NCBI RefSeq assembly: GCF_000577275.2
Contig: NZ_HG916852.1
Location: forward strand, 2,297,001-2,361,000
Direction of reading: 5' to 3'
DNA: 64,000 nt
Source of the DNA: Rhizobium favelukesii
GTDB taxonomy: Bacteria > Pseudomonadota > Alphaproteobacteria > Rhizobiales > Rhizobiaceae
Made by a program: the position numbers and the translations under genes. Shown here piece by piece: positions 36,890 through 46,641 of this stretch. The notes under the pieces were generated by a model, which had not been told where the DNA came from, did no database searches, and saw only the letters and a list, made by a program, of their open reading frames with translations. Every line of letters begins with the position of its first letter. Position 1 is the stretch's first letter.

Positions 36890-37348
36890 TTACGTTTCTT
36901 TTCCGTAAACTTCATTCGGGTCGAACTGGAGCTCGTCATCGACGATATCGAGCATCGGCTTGCCGTCTTCGAGGTTGACGGTTCTATAGAAGCAGGACCG
37001 GCGGCCGGTGTGACAGGTGGCATCGTGGCCAGCTACCTCGACCTTCAGCCAGATGGCGTCCTGATCGCAATCCGTCCGGATTTCCTTGACCATCTGGGTG
37101 TTGCCCGACGTTTCGCCCTTGATCCAGAGCTTGCCGCGGGAGCGGCTGAAGTAGTGAGCCTTCCCCGTCTGTATGGTCAGGGCGAGGGCCTGTGCATTCA
37201 TATGCGCCACCATCAGCAACTCGCCATCAGTGGCATCGGTGACGATCGCAGTGATCAGGCCGCGATCGTCGAACCGCGGCGTGAAGTCGCCCGCGTCCTC
37301 GAGTTCGGATTTGTCGTCGGACGGTGCATTGAATGCAAAGGGCATCAT
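36890..37348 (-). CDS. hisI: Phosphoribosyl-AMP cyclohydrolase
   Basis: Third step of histidine biosynthesis, opening the purine ring of PR-AMP. 152 residues, monofunctional (no HisE domain). Motifs: [20 protein letters not shown] with [18 protein letters not shown], and the metal site [15 protein letters not shown] followed by [11 protein letters not shown]. It is 26 bases downstream of folE; the folE-hisI neighbourhood is common in Rhizobiales. Confidence 0.95.
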   Translation of the reverse strand: MMPFAFNAPSDDKSELEDAGDFTPRFDDRGLITAIVTDATDGELLMVAHMNAQALALTIQTGKAHYFSRSRGKLWIKGETSGNTQMVKEIRTDCDQDAIWLKVEVAGHDATCHTGRRSCFYRTVNLEDGKPMLDIVDDELQFDPNEVYGKET

Positions 37349-37374
37349 CGCGGCTTTCTCAATCGAAGCCGTAA

Positions 37375-37995
37375 TCAGCGGCTCCGGACCATGGTCATGA
37401 ATCGGGCTTGATCAGCCGGCTCAGTTTTGAACGTTCCGGTAAATGTTGTCGTCAATGTGGTCGAGCCCTGCTTTTGCACGCCGCGCATCGCCATGCACAT
37501 GTGTTCAGCCTCGATCATGACTGCAACACCGCGCGGCGACAGCGTGTCGTCGATCGCCTTCGCAATCTGGGCGGTCATAGTTTCCTGAGTTTGCAGGCGG
37601 CGACCGTAGATCTCGACGACGCGGGCGATCTTCGAAAGGCCGAGCACCTTGCCGTCGGGCATGTAGGCGACATGGGCCTTGCCGATGATCGGAACCATGT
37701 GGTGTTCGCAATGGGAGAAGAAGGGAATGTCCCTCACCAGGACCATATCGTCATAGCCGGCGACCTCTTCGAAGGTGCGGCCAAGCACGTCTTCCGGGTC
37801 CATATCATAGCCGGCGAAAAGTTCGCGATAGGCCTTGGCCACGCGAGCCGGGGTATCCACGAGACCTTCTCGCGACGGATCATCGCCGGCCCAACGCAAG
37901 AGCGTGCGGACGGCGTCCTCAGCTTCTTTCCGGCTGGGCCGATCGGCTTCTAGATCAGCGGGGGTCTGCGGAAAATTCTTGATTATGGCGTCCAT
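37375..37995 (-). CDS. folE: GTP cyclohydrolase I
   Basis: First enzyme of folate synthesis, GTP to dihydroneopterin triphosphate; 206 residues. Zinc ligands in [11 protein letters not shown] (Cys and His) and [31 protein letters not shown] and [19 protein letters not shown] are diagnostic. The start [12 protein letters not shown] at 37993-37995 has AGGAGA nine bases upstream, and that site is abutted by a stable hairpin, suggesting translational control (see the leader feature). Confidence 0.96.
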   Translation of the reverse strand: MDAIIKNFPQTPADLEADRPSRKEAEDAVRTLLRWAGDDPSREGLVDTPARVAKAYRELFAGYDMDPEDVLGRTFEEVAGYDDMVLVRDIPFFSHCEHHMVPIIGKAHVAYMPDGKVLGLSKIARVVEIYGRRLQTQETMTAQIAKAIDDTLSPRGVAVMIEAEHMCMAMRGVQKQGSTTLTTTFTGTFKTEPADQARFMTMVRSR

Positions 37996-38060
37996 ATGTA
38001 ACAGTCTCCTGGTCCGCTTTTGCGGACCGTCTTTCGGACTAGCCACTGGCAATTCCACTC
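37996..38060 (-). promoter_or_regulatory. Structured folE leader, candidate THF-II (folE-motif) riboswitch
   Basis: In the folE transcript a hairpin GGTCCGC-AAAA-GCGGACC (38011-38028) stops exactly at the AGGAGA ribosome site (38005-38010). A second possible hairpin GTC-CGAAA-GAC (38029-38039) lies just before it. A folate-sensing RNA (THF-II, folE motif) is known upstream of folE in Rhizobiales and acts near the ribosome site; location and layout fit, but I did not check the consensus. Confidence 0.5.
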
Positions 38061-38302
38061 AAGGGAATTCATGCACCTTTGGCAGGCTCCGGGGCTTTCA
38101 GGGCTGGAATTGCTGCCCTTCCGGCACGGTTTCCCAATCAAACTTAGCCGAGGCCATTGCATTTTTCTGGCCTTCGAACGACATACATATAGGAAAACGG
38201 CGTCCTTATGTAAGTCTCCTGGCACGACACGCTGTGTTTTTCTTTTGTGCTACAATGAGTTTTGAGGCGCCGATCCGCATGAATTCTGGAGCGGAATCCA
38301 CG

Positions 38303-38749
38303 ATGGACGATATCTACAACAGCAAAATCCTCGAATTTGCGGGCAACATTCCGCTGATCGGCAGCCTGCCGGATGCGGACGCCAGCGCCCAGGCGCATTC
38401 CAAGCTCTGCGGCTCCAAGGTCAAGATCTGGCTAAAGATGGATGGCGATACGGTGACCGGATTTGCGCATGACGTCAAAGCCTGCGCGCTTGGACAGGCA
38501 TCCTCTTCGATCATGGCGCGCCATGTCGTCGGCGCGAACGCGACGGAATTGCGCAAGGCGCGCGAGGACATGCTGGTGATGCTGAAGGCGGACGGCGAGG
38601 GCCCGGAAGGCCGGTTCGAGGACATGCGCTATCTCCGCCCCGTGAAAGACTACAAGGCACGACATGCTTCCACGATGCTGACCTTCGACGCCGTCGTCGA
38701 TGCAATCGGCCAGATCGAAGCCAGACGCGCCGAAACCGTCGAGGCCTGA
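38303..38749 (+). CDS. IscU/NifU-type iron-sulfur scaffold-like protein, cysteine-depleted
   Basis: Homologue of the NifU N-terminal/IscU scaffold, 148 residues. Cys36 (KLCGSKVK) and Cys61 (ACALGQASSS) occupy the first two cluster sites. The Asp following the first Cys-Gly is Ser38, and at the third site the usual His-Cys is His121-Ala122 (ARHASTML). This makes assembly and hand-off of a standard 2Fe-2S cluster doubtful. Such forms are common in alphaproteobacteria beside folE/yidD. Starts 13 bases ahead of yidD, so co-expressed with it. Confidence 0.85.
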   Translation: MDDIYNSKILEFAGNIPLIGSLPDADASAQAHSKLCGSKVKIWLKMDGDTVTGFAHDVKACALGQASSSIMARHVVGANATELRKAREDMLVMLKADGEGPEGRFEDMRYLRPVKDYKARHASTMLTFDAVVDAIGQIEARRAETVEA

Positions 38750-38761
38750 GCGGCAACACCG

Positions 38762-39166
38762 ATGTGCGAGTTCTGCTCCATAAGCCGAGAAGATGACGAA
38801 GACGAAGGTGGCGCCGCCGCGCCGCGCCAGCGAACTGTCCTCTACTCCCGTAACTATTCCGGCCCGTTTCGCAAGACGCCCGGCAGATTGCTCGGTATGG
38901 GTTTTATCCGCCTTTATCAGTTGACACTCTCCGGCTTTATCGGCAATTCCTGCCGGCACATCCCGACCTGCTCGGAATATGGCTACGAGGCGGTCGCGCG
39001 GCATGGGCTGTGGAGCGGTGGATGGATGACATTGTTTCGGGTCGCACGCTGCGGGCCGGGGGGCACGAGCGGGCTCGACCCGGTCCCCGGCCAGCTTTCT
39101 GAGCGCTTGCACTGGTGGACGCCGTGGCGCTATTTCGCGCTTGGACGCAAGCGGGCTGAGAGATGA
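38762..39166 (+). CDS. yidD: Membrane protein insertion efficiency factor YidD
   Basis: Small membrane-associated protein aiding YidC-dependent insertion. 134 residues, longer than the usual 80-90 because of a hydrophilic N-terminal extension of about 35 residues (MCEFCSISREDDEDEGG). The core is typical: GFIRLYQLTLSGFIGNSC with three conserved Cys (SCRHIPTCSEYGYEAV, then VARCGPGGTSGLDPVP). It follows the IscU-like gene by 12 bases. Confidence 0.92.
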   Translation: MCEFCSISREDDEDEGGAAAPRQRTVLYSRNYSGPFRKTPGRLLGMGFIRLYQLTLSGFIGNSCRHIPTCSEYGYEAVARHGLWSGGWMTLFRVARCGPGGTSGLDPVPGQLSERLHWWTPWRYFALGRKRAER

Positions 39167-39296
39167 CGGCGGGCGCATTTCATGTATTTCGTCGTTGTCA
39201 TGAAGTCGCCGATCCCTTGGCCAGGCGTGTCGAAGCGACTGCATTCGAACCTGTCCTTGCAAACCTTCCGGACCGAGCAGCGGAGTTCTGGACGGG

Positions 39297-39821
39297 ATGA
39301 TCTACGTTGCGCTGCTGCACAGTATCGTGCTTGCGCCGGGCCGCCGGGTCGTGATGTCTGACCTTCGCGACATGGTAACCGACGTCGGTTACAGAAATCC
39401 AAGAACGCTGGTCTCAACCGGCAACATCGTTTTTGAGGCAGACGTAACACAACTCTGCGATACCGAAACAAGACTGGAAGCAGCGTTCAACGCACGGTAC
39501 GGCAAGCCGGTCGATATCATTGTGCGCAGAGGTGTCGACTGGTTGAAGCTTGCGGGCTCGAATCCGTTTCCGGACGGCGAGGGCAGCCAACTCATCGTAC
39601 GGGTGATGCGAAGACCACTCGCCCCTACGGCCATCGAGACGCTTCGACCTTATGCCAATCCGAAGCAGCGCCTCGCGATCACAGATGGCGACCTCTGGAT
39701 CGATTTTGGCGGCAAACCAAGCGAATGGAAGTTGCTTTCAGCACTGACGACCAAGCGTATGGGCGTCGGTACGCTGCGAAACTGGAACACGGTTCGCGGC
39801 CTTGCCGAAATGATCGGCTGA
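39297..39821 (+). CDS. DUF1697 family protein
   Basis: Conserved cytosolic protein of 174 residues, function unknown. Family pattern: MIYVALLHSIVLAPGRRVVM, the LVSTGNIVFEAD motif and NPFPDGEGSQLIV, ending in MGVGTLRNWNTVRGLAEMIG. Starts at an ATG with GGACGGG before it. In the family a Tyr/Arg-rich active-site-like surface is conserved, but no activity is established. Stands before thrS. Confidence 0.85.
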   Translation: MIYVALLHSIVLAPGRRVVMSDLRDMVTDVGYRNPRTLVSTGNIVFEADVTQLCDTETRLEAAFNARYGKPVDIIVRRGVDWLKLAGSNPFPDGEGSQLIVRVMRRPLAPTAIETLRPYANPKQRLAITDGDLWIDFGGKPSEWKLLSALTTKRMGVGTLRNWNTVRGLAEMIG

Positions 39822-39943
39822 GCTGCCTTTTTCTTTACTCAAGCAGCAAATCTCGGTATCAGGCGGCGGCGCATTCGTGCGGACGAAGCGCTTCATTGCA
39901 ACCACCCGCATTCGTTGGCGGGACTGGACACGGAGAATTCTAG

Positions 39944-41929
39944 ATGTCCCAATCCATTTCCCTGACATTTCCCGATGGTTCCGTGCGCAACTACGATGTT
40001 GGCGCAACCGGTAAGGATGTCGCAGAATCCATTTCCAAGTCGCTTGCCAAGAAGGCAGTCGCGATCGCGATCGACGGTCAGGTTCATGACCTTTCCGATC
40101 CGGTGACGGCAGGCACGATTGAAATCATCACCCGCACCGATGGCCGCGCGCTGGAGCTGATCCGGCATGACGCAGCCCATGTCATGGCAGAAGCGGTGCA
40201 GGAGCTCTGGCCCGGCACGCAGGTAACGATTGGCCCGGTCATCGAGAACGGTTTCTACTACGACTTCGCCAAGAACGAGCCCTTCACACCGGACGATCTG
40301 CCAAAGATCGAAAAGAAGATGAAGGAAATCATCGCTCGCAACGCGCCGTTCACCAAGGAAGTCTGGTCGCGAGAAAAGGCCAAGGAAGTCTTTGCCGCGA
40401 AGGGCGAAAGCTACAAGGTCGAGCTTGTCGATGCGATTCCCAAAGGCCAGGATCTGAAGATCTATTATCAGGGCGACTGGTTCGACCTGTGCCGCGGGCC
40501 GCATATGGCGTCTACCGGCCAGATCGGCACGGCGTTCAAGCTGATGAAGGTGGCCGGCGCGTACTGGCGTGGCGACAGCAGCAATCCAATGCTGACCCGC
40601 ATCTACGGCACGGCATTCGCCGAGCAGGCAGATCTCGACAATTACCTCCACGTGCTTGCCGAGGCCGAGAAGCGCGACCATCGTCGGCTCGGCCGCGAGA
40701 TGGATCTCTTCCACTTCCAGGAGGAGGGTCCAGGCGTCGTCTTCTGGCACGGCAAGGGATGGCGGATGTTCCAGACGCTTGTCGCCTATATGCGCCGCCG
40801 CCTCGCTGAAGACTACCAGGAGGTCAACGCGCCGCAGGTGCTTGATAAGTCGCTTTGGGAAACGTCCGGCCACTGGGGCTGGTACCGCGACAACATGTTC
40901 AAGGTGACCGTTGCCGGCGACGATACGGATGACGACCGCGTCTTCGCACTGAAGCCGATGAACTGCCCCGGTCACGTGCAGATCTTCAAGCACGGTCTGA
41001 AGTCTTACCGCGAACTACCAATTCGCCTTGCGGAATTTGGCACCGTCCACCGCTACGAGCCATCGGGCGCTCTGCATGGCCTGATGCGCGTGCGAGGCTT
41101 CACGCAGGACGATGCGCACATCTTCTGCACGGACGAGCAGATGGCAGCCGAGTGCCTGAAGATCAACGATCTGATCCTTTCGGTCTACAAAGACTTCGGC
41201 TTCGATGAGATCGCCATCAAGCTTTCAACGCGCCCGGAAAAGCGCGTCGGCTCGGACGAGCTGTGGGATCGCGCCGAAAGCGTGATGACCGAGGTGCTGG
41301 AGACAATCCAGCAGCAGTCAAACAACATCAAGACCGGCATTCTGCCGGGCGAGGGCGCGTTCTACGGTCCGAAGTTCGAATATACCCTGAAGGACGCGAT
41401 CGGCCGCGAATGGCAGTGCGGCACGACGCAGGTCGACTTCAACTTGCCGGAACGCTTCGGTGCCTTCTACATCGACAGCAACTCGGAAAAGACGCAGCCG
41501 GTGATGATCCACCGCGCCATCTGCGGCTCGATGGAGCGCTTCCTCGGCATCCTGATCGAGAACTTCGCAGGACACCTGCCGCTGTGGGTATCGCCGCAGC
41601 AGGTCGTGGTTGCGACGATCACCTCCGAGGCCGATGGTTATGGCGCCGAAGTTGCGGCAGCTCTGCGCGACGCCGGCCTGACGGTCGAGACAGACTTCCG
41701 CAACGAGAAGATCAATTACAAGATCCGCGAACATTCCGTCACGAAAGTTCCCGTCATCATCGTATGCGGCAAAAAGGAAGCGGAAGAGCGCACGGTCAAT
41801 ATCCGCCGTCTCGGCAGCCCGGAGCAGACCGCGATGTCGCTTGACGAGGCGATCGCAAGCCTCGGGCTCGAAGCCACGCCGCCGGATGTCCGTCGCAAGG
41901 CGGACGCCAAGAAGGCGAAGGCGGCCTGA
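39944..41929 (+). CDS. thrS: Threonine--tRNA ligase
   Basis: Class II synthetase, 661 residues. N-terminal TGS domain (1-64, [20 protein letters not shown]), editing domain (about 65-230; [20 protein letters not shown] and the Cys/His pair in [15 protein letters not shown]), catalytic core with [26 protein letters not shown] and the motif 3 region [18 protein letters not shown], and an anticodon-binding domain with [13 protein letters not shown]. The tail is Lys/Ala-rich. A leading GGAGAATTC is at the start. A clean terminator follows. Confidence 0.98.
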   Translation: MSQSISLTFPDGSVRNYDVGATGKDVAESISKSLAKKAVAIAIDGQVHDLSDPVTAGTIEIITRTDGRALELIRHDAAHVMAEAVQELWPGTQVTIGPVIENGFYYDFAKNEPFTPDDLPKIEKKMKEIIARNAPFTKEVWSREKAKEVFAAKGESYKVELVDAIPKGQDLKIYYQGDWFDLCRGPHMASTGQIGTAFKLMKVAGAYWRGDSSNPMLTRIYGTAFAEQADLDNYLHVLAEAEKRDHRRLGREMDLFHFQEEGPGVVFWHGKGWRMFQTLVAYMRRRLAEDYQEVNAPQVLDKSLWETSGHWGWYRDNMFKVTVAGDDTDDDRVFALKPMNCPGHVQIFKHGLKSYRELPIRLAEFGTVHRYEPSGALHGLMRVRGFTQDDAHIFCTDEQMAAECLKINDLILSVYKDFGFDEIAIKLSTRPEKRVGSDELWDRAESVMTEVLETIQQQSNNIKTGILPGEGAFYGPKFEYTLKDAIGREWQCGTTQVDFNLPERFGAFYIDSNSEKTQPVMIHRAICGSMERFLGILIENFAGHLPLWVSPQQVVVATITSEADGYGAEVAAALRDAGLTVETDFRNEKINYKIREHSVTKVPVIIVCGKKEAEERTVNIRRLGSPEQTAMSLDEAIASLGLEATPPDVRRKADAKKAKAA

Positions 41930-41951
41930 GCCACCAACCAGACCTCAATAC

Positions 41952-41993
41952 AAAACCGCCCGGTCTTTGGACAGGACCGGGCGGTTTTCTTTG
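41952..41993 (+). terminator. Terminator of thrS (bidirectional)
   Basis: A stem of 14 pairs, AAAACCGCCCGGTC with GACCGGGCGGTTTT, around a nine-base loop and ending in a T-rich tail. A-rich on its left side, so it could also serve the convergent gene at 42015. Confidence 0.92.
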
Positions 41994-42014
41994 TTCGCAA
42001 CACGTTGAAGCAGA

Positions 42015-43106
42015 TTAGTCCGCGTCGTCGCCGGTGCCGCTCTGCAGTTGATCATAAGAGGGCAATGGCGCCTGCGTCCGGGACGATGCGTCACCCGCCG
42101 GCGGTTGTTGATCCGGCTGAACCTGCACCGTTTTTGCCGCCTCAGTCGGCTCTTCGGGCTGTACGTCCTTCATCAGGACCTCGACATCGGTGTTCTTGCC
42201 GGCCTCCACCTTGAAATCGCGCTGGTAGATCTTGTCCTTGTTTCGGGCAACCGCTGAATATTCGCCTTCGGCAAGCACCATGGTCGGGAAGGCGCTGACG
42301 CTCTCGCCGACACTGTCGCCAGCAGCCGTCAGGATCGACCAGGCGGTATCGGCAATCGCTTCTCCACCAGCGTCGGACACGAGTTTGAAGGTGATCTGCG
42401 CGGCTTTGTGCTGGATCGTTGCTTCTGTGAGCTTGCCCGCTTCCACTTGGATGTCGGCGCGGATCGAAGCGTTGGTGTCGCCGTATTCGGAGACGATGTG
42501 GTACGTCCCCGCATTCAGACGAACCACGGTGTTGGGGGGCACATCAGCCATGACAAGACCGCGCTCCCCGTCTTCGCGCACCTCGGCGGAGTAGATCGAG
42601 AAGCTAAGCTGATCCGGCCGGATGCGGACGTCCGAGCCCGATACGGCGTTCAACAGCAATCCCCCGGCCTCCAGCACCATCGTCTGCTTGTCAACCTTAC
42701 CCTCTTCGGGAACCGTCAGTTTGCGGGTAACACCGGCGCGACCGAAGGAAACGTTGACGAAATAATCTCCGGGCGAAAGCTGGAAGTCCGCAGAGCCACC
42801 CTGCGACGATGCAATCAGCGGGAGCTTGCCGTCGGAACCCGTCATGGGGCTAAACACATACCAGGAAAGGCCGTCCTGGACCGCATCGCCATTGGCCGTC
42901 AGCTTTGCCTCAAGGGCGACCTCGTGCAGCTTCGTGCCCTGCGGCGCCGTACCCGGCGCAATGAAGGCGTTCAGCTTCGGCATCTTCGCCGTCGTGTCCA
43001 TCTGCTTGAAGGTCTGGAAGGCCTCCTGCGCCTGACTGCCCAAAGGCAGCAGGGCAGTGAAAGCGAAGGCCAGGCTTATGCGTGCATATGGCGAAATGCC
43101 AACCAT
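42015..43106 (-). CDS. Exported rhizobial protein with repeated beta-sandwich-like units, function unknown
   Basis: Conserved secreted protein of 363 residues. The signal peptide (SLAFAFTALLPLGSQA) ends near 27. The mature part has about four successive beta-rich units, each ending in a GxY/GTY turn: SPGDYFVNVSFGRAGVTRKL, NAGTYHIVSEYGD, LAEGEYSAVARNKDKIYQRD, similar to carboxypeptidase-regulatory or PEGA-like modules. The C-terminal 50 residues are disordered and rich in Pro, Gln and Thr. The GTG at 43148 would extend the front by 14 residues; ATG at 43106 fits the signal peptide better. Periplasmic ligand unknown. Confidence 0.75.
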   Translation of the reverse strand: MVGISPYARISLAFAFTALLPLGSQAQEAFQTFKQMDTTAKMPKLNAFIAPGTAPQGTKLHEVALEAKLTANGDAVQDGLSWYVFSPMTGSDGKLPLIASSQGGSADFQLSPGDYFVNVSFGRAGVTRKLTVPEEGKVDKQTMVLEAGGLLLNAVSGSDVRIRPDQLSFSIYSAEVREDGERGLVMADVPPNTVVRLNAGTYHIVSEYGDTNASIRADIQVEAGKLTEATIQHKAAQITFKLVSDAGGEAIADTAWSILTAAGDSVGESVSAFPTMVLAEGEYSAVARNKDKIYQRDFKVEAGKNTDVEVLMKDVQPEEPTEAAKTVQVQPDQQPPAGDASSRTQAPLPSYDQLQSGTGDDAD

Positions 43107-43219
43107 GTGTCGTACGAACCAATTGACATCTGAAATCACAGAGGCCACTTCAAGACCAACGCGATGGCAAATTCAAGACCCATCCCAAATGCTGTCATGA
43201 AAATGGAAGTCTCTCCCGC

Positions 43220-43804
43220 ATGAAATCCGATATCAAGCTGATCGACTATCTTGGCGTGCGCCGTTCTATTCCTGCATTCCAGATGTCAGAGCCGGGGCCT
43301 GATAAGGCCGAGATCGAAGAGATTTTGCGCCTGGGCTCACGCGTGCCTGATCACGGCAAGCTCGCGCCATGGCGCTTCATCGTCTATCGCGGCGAAGAGC
43401 GTGCCCGGATCAGCGAGGAGCTTCTGAAGCTCGCACTCGAGGCCAAGCCAGACCTTTCCGACGAAATGATACAGGTGGAGCGGACGCGCTTTACCCGCGC
43501 TCCCGTCGTCGTTGCCGTCGTCAGCAAGTCCGGCCCGCATATGAAGATTCCCGAGTGGGAGCAGCTGATGTCTGCCGGCGCAGTCTGCCTCAACATCATC
43601 TTTGCCGCCAACGCCCACGGATGGGTCGCCAACTGGCTGACGGAATGGTTCGCCTACGACGAGCGGGCCTACGAGCTGCTCGGCGTCAAGCCGGGCGAAA
43701 GGATCGCCGGCTTCATTCACATGGGGTCGACGACGTTTCCTGCCGTCGAGCGCCCGCGTCCGGAGTTGACCGAGACGGTTACCTGGTTTGGCGGAGAGGA
43801 CTGA
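43220..43804 (+). CDS. Nitroreductase family flavoprotein
   Basis: FMN-dependent NAD(P)H oxidoreductase, 194 residues. Typical RRSIPAF (about 14-20) binding the FMN phosphate, [39 protein letters not shown] and [19 protein letters not shown] at the C-terminus. It resembles the YdjA branch. Stop overlaps the start of the flavin-reductase-like gene (TGATG), so the two are coupled. Substrate unknown. Confidence 0.93.
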   Translation: MKSDIKLIDYLGVRRSIPAFQMSEPGPDKAEIEEILRLGSRVPDHGKLAPWRFIVYRGEERARISEELLKLALEAKPDLSDEMIQVERTRFTRAPVVVAVVSKSGPHMKIPEWEQLMSAGAVCLNIIFAANAHGWVANWLTEWFAYDERAYELLGVKPGERIAGFIHMGSTTFPAVERPRPELTETVTWFGGED

Positions 43805-44400
43805 TGTTCTATACCACCGATGCGAACCGGCACGGTCTGGCGCATGATCCCTTCAAGGCGATCGTCGCGCCGCGCCCGATCGGCTGGATCGGCAGCAAGG
43901 GAAGGGACGGCTCGATCAATCTCGCGCCGTACTCCTTCTTCAATGCGATTTCCGACCGCCCGAAACTCGTGATGTTTTCTTCCGCCGGCCGCAAGCACAG
44001 TCAGAGGAATGCAGTCGAGACGGGCGAGTTCACCTGCAACTTCGTGAGCCGGAACCTGGTCGAGAAGATGAATACCTCATCGGCTGCCGTCGACTACGGT
44101 GTCGACGAGTTTGCGCTTGCCGGCCTGACTGCGAGGAAAGGCGAGCTTGTAGATGCGCCCTATGTCGCCGAAGCCTTTGCCGTGCTCGAATGCAAGGTAA
44201 CGGAGACCCTTGTGCCGAAGTCACCCAGCGGCGAGGATTCCGAGAACGTCATGGTCTTCGGCCAGGTCATCGGCATCCGCATCGACGAAACGATCATTCG
44301 CGATGGCCGCCTCGATATGACGATCGCCAGGCCGGTCGCGCGCATGGGTTACATGGACTACAGCGAAGACAGCAACGTGTTCGAAATGTTCCGACCGTAG
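43804..44400 (+). CDS. Flavin-reductase-like (split-barrel) FMN-binding protein
   Basis: Protein of 198 residues of the flavin-reductase-like domain family: IVAPRPIGWIGSKGRDGSIN with LAPYSFFNAISDRP is the typical FMN pocket, then SQRNAVETGEFTCNFVSRNL and MVFGQVIGIRID. Some members are enzymes and others only bind FMN. Translation starts within the nitroreductase stop, indicating joint function, perhaps flavin-dependent reduction of a shared substrate. Confidence 0.93.
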   Translation: MFYTTDANRHGLAHDPFKAIVAPRPIGWIGSKGRDGSINLAPYSFFNAISDRPKLVMFSSAGRKHSQRNAVETGEFTCNFVSRNLVEKMNTSSAAVDYGVDEFALAGLTARKGELVDAPYVAEAFAVLECKVTETLVPKSPSGEDSENVMVFGQVIGIRIDETIIRDGRLDMTIARPVARMGYMDYSEDSNVFEMFRP

Positions 44401-44485
44401 GTTTGAGGCTCCCGGACCAAGCCTTTAATAGACATGGTGAACCAATCATAAACTTTTTGCGCATACCGTAGTTCCACTGATTGGA

Positions 44486-45658
44486 ATGCGAGAGAATCGC
44501 ATTCGGGCATGGGGCACACGGGTGATCGTAGAAGCATTTCTTCGTTGGGCGGAAACCGCCAAGGCCGGAGACAGGGCCCGCGCGGCCAATGCCCTGGGGA
44601 GAGCCTATCTGCAGTCCGAGATGGCTGCAGCAGAACGCGCAGCCGCCGAGATGGCCCTGACTTTCCTGCTCGACGACCCATCCCCCAAAGTGAGGCTGGC
44701 GCTTGCCGAAGCAATCTCGTGGTCGCCGAACGCGCCGCGAGCCATTATTCTCTCGCTCGCAGCGGACCAGCCGGAGATTGCGTGCCACGCCGTCACATGC
44801 TCGCCCTTGCTGTCGGATGCCGACCTTGTGGATCTGGCGACCAGCGGCAGCGAGGTTACGCGAATGCTGATTGCAGCGCGTGGCACGATCTCACGGTCGG
44901 TTTCTGCCGCGCTTGCCGAAATCGGCGAAGACGAGACCGTCCTGTGCCTTCTCGAAAACAACGGGGCGGTGATCGCACCTTATTCGCTCAAGAGAATTGC
45001 CGAGCGTCTCGGCCACCATTGCGAAATCCGCAATCTATTGCTGGCTCGTTGGGACCTGCCGGCACACGCACGCCAGTTGTTGACGCAGCATGTCAGGGTC
45101 GCCCTCGTCAATCTGCCATTGGCGCAGGCGACGATCGATCCAAACCGATTGCATCGGATCAGCCGGGAAGCCAACGAAGCCGCCGTCGTCTCGATTGCAG
45201 GCGACCTTACGCCGCCCGAGATTTCAGACCTTGTCGAACATTTGCGGGTAAGCGGCCACCTAACGCCGTCCTTCCTGATGCATGCCCTCTGCTCGGGCAA
45301 GGTGGAGTTCTTTGCGGCTGCAATTGTCAACCTTACGGGTTGTGACGAGCGACGCGTTCGCTCCATCCTCGCGACCGGGCGCATGCACGCAGTGCGCGCC
45401 CTCTACGAATCGGCCGGGCTTGCCCGCGACATCAGCGTGATCTTCGTCGAAGCAACGCTGCTGTGGCGGGAGGCATCGAAAAACCTTGCCGCCACCATGC
45501 TCGGCGACGTCTGCGACATGCTGCTTGAGAAGTTCCGTCGGCATGGAACGCGCGATGCTGCCCAAGAACTGCTCGAGACGGTCGAAAGGCTGCACATTGC
45601 GGAGCAGCGGCAGCATGCGCGCGCGTACGCGCAGGTAACGTCTCTCGCCGCAGCCTAG
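44486..45658 (+). CDS. DUF2336 family protein
   Basis: Alphaproteobacterial helical-repeat protein, about 390 residues, function unknown. The N-terminus FLRWAETAKAGDRARAANAL and GRAYLQSEMAAAERAAAEMA with LTFLLDDPSPKVRLALAEAI is the family pattern, HEAT-like. The annotated ATG is at 44486; a GTG at 44522 (giving MIVEAFLRW) matches other family members better, so the true start is uncertain. Its stop overlaps that of the convergent lipoprotein gene by four bases (CTAG). Confidence 0.85.
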   Translation: MRENRIRAWGTRVIVEAFLRWAETAKAGDRARAANALGRAYLQSEMAAAERAAAEMALTFLLDDPSPKVRLALAEAISWSPNAPRAIILSLAADQPEIACHAVTCSPLLSDADLVDLATSGSEVTRMLIAARGTISRSVSAALAEIGEDETVLCLLENNGAVIAPYSLKRIAERLGHHCEIRNLLLARWDLPAHARQLLTQHVRVALVNLPLAQATIDPNRLHRISREANEAAVVSIAGDLTPPEISDLVEHLRVSGHLTPSFLMHALCSGKVEFFAAAIVNLTGCDERRVRSILATGRMHAVRALYESAGLARDISVIFVEATLLWREASKNLAATMLGDVCDMLLEKFRRHGTRDAAQELLETVERLHIAEQRQHARAYAQVTSLAAA

Positions 45659-46065
45659 GGGTGAAGCCGCTTCGCGACCCAGGAATAGCTTCCCGAGACG
45701 AAATGGACGGGCGAAACCAGCACAGTTTTCATATCGCTGCCGGATGGTAAATGGGCACGTACCTGGCCCGCCACCCGGTCAGCGAGAACTGACAAACGAC
45801 CTTGCGTTTCAGCTGGTGCGGGCAGTTTTGGCTTGTTTTCTACGACAGCCTTTGGTGCGTCCGGGGGCGTAGCAGGCTTCGGTGGCTCGCAAACGGCAAT
45901 GGCTGTCGGGTAGCTTACATTCGTAAAGTGCTTCAGCTGCCTTTCCGAGTCGGCGTCGCACATCGCAATGGTCTGCCACTGTTTTTCGACCGTGGCGATG
46001 TAGTTGCATTGTGTAACCGAGTCGTTGCACCCTAAGATGGTCATTGCAACCAATACCGCTTGCAT
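45655..46065 (-). CDS. Small lipoprotein-like protein, 136 aa
   Basis: Begins MQAVLVAMTILGCNDSVTQC, a short hydrophobic stretch followed by ILGC, which could be a lipobox, though the n-region is very short. Four further Cys (QCNYI, AMCDAD, AVCEPP). The middle is Pro/Lys-rich (PPKPATPPDAPKA), the tail LVSPVHFVSGSYSWV ordered. Unrecognised, seemingly restricted to rhizobia. Overlapping stop codons with DUF2336. Confidence 0.6.
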   Translation of the reverse strand: MQAVLVAMTILGCNDSVTQCNYIATVEKQWQTIAMCDADSERQLKHFTNVSYPTAIAVCEPPKPATPPDAPKAVVENKPKLPAPAETQGRLSVLADRVAGQVRAHLPSGSDMKTVLVSPVHFVSGSYSWVAKRLHP

Positions 46066-46182
46066 AATATCGCCTTGTGAATATTGAAACTCTGCCTCTT
46101 AGAGACTGTGATTCCAACGGAATGAAGGCGCTCCAGCGTTAACTTTTCGTCGTGGGGAGCGCGCCCAAGACAGGAAAATCCC

Positions 46183-46641
46183 GTGTCCATTACGATTGCT
46201 CTTGAACCACCGCGCCAAGAAGGCGTGCTCCGATTGCTCGACATGTCCGATATCTACGCGCAGTCGCTTTATCCGCCGGAGAGCAACCACCTCGTCGATG
46301 TCTCGACGTTGGAAAAGCCGACTGTCAACTTCTTTGTCGCCCGCAACGACAGCGCTATCGTCGGCTGCTGCGCGCTGGTCGAGGTTGGCGACGGAACGGC
46401 GGAGATCAAACGCATGTTCGTTGACCCGGCCGCGCGCGGCTTGAAGGTGGCAAGCAAGCTGATGAACGCGCTCGAAGCGGCCGCCGCCGAAAAGAAGCTG
46501 CGGGCCGTTCGGCTCGAAACCGGCATCTACCAGCCGGAGGCAATCGCTCTCTACCGCAAATACGGCTATGTCGAAATAGGACCATTCGGCGGCTACCTGC
46601 CGGACCCGCTCAGTCTGTTCATGGAAAAGCGGCTCGCCTGA
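46183..46641 (+). CDS. GNAT-family N-acetyltransferase
   Basis: Acetyl-CoA-dependent acetyltransferase of 152 residues. Motif A: EIKRMFVDPAARGLKVASKL (about 85-104), then AAEKKLRAVRLETGIYQPEA and IALYRKYGYVEIGPFGGY, the usual motif B. Starts with GTG after AGGAA. Substrate unknown; similar proteins act on small amines or protein N-termini. Its stop abuts that of the AI-2E family transporter. Confidence 0.9.
   Translation: MSITIALEPPRQEGVLRLLDMSDIYAQSLYPPESNHLVDVSTLEKPTVNFFVARNDSAIVGCCALVEVGDGTAEIKRMFVDPAARGLKVASKLMNALEAAAAEKKLRAVRLETGIYQPEAIALYRKYGYVEIGPFGGYLPDPLSLFMEKRLA

Noticed and set aside
39893..40993. 366-codon minus-strand ORF opposite thrS
   Set aside because: Shadow of a gene with all ThrS motifs on the plus strand.
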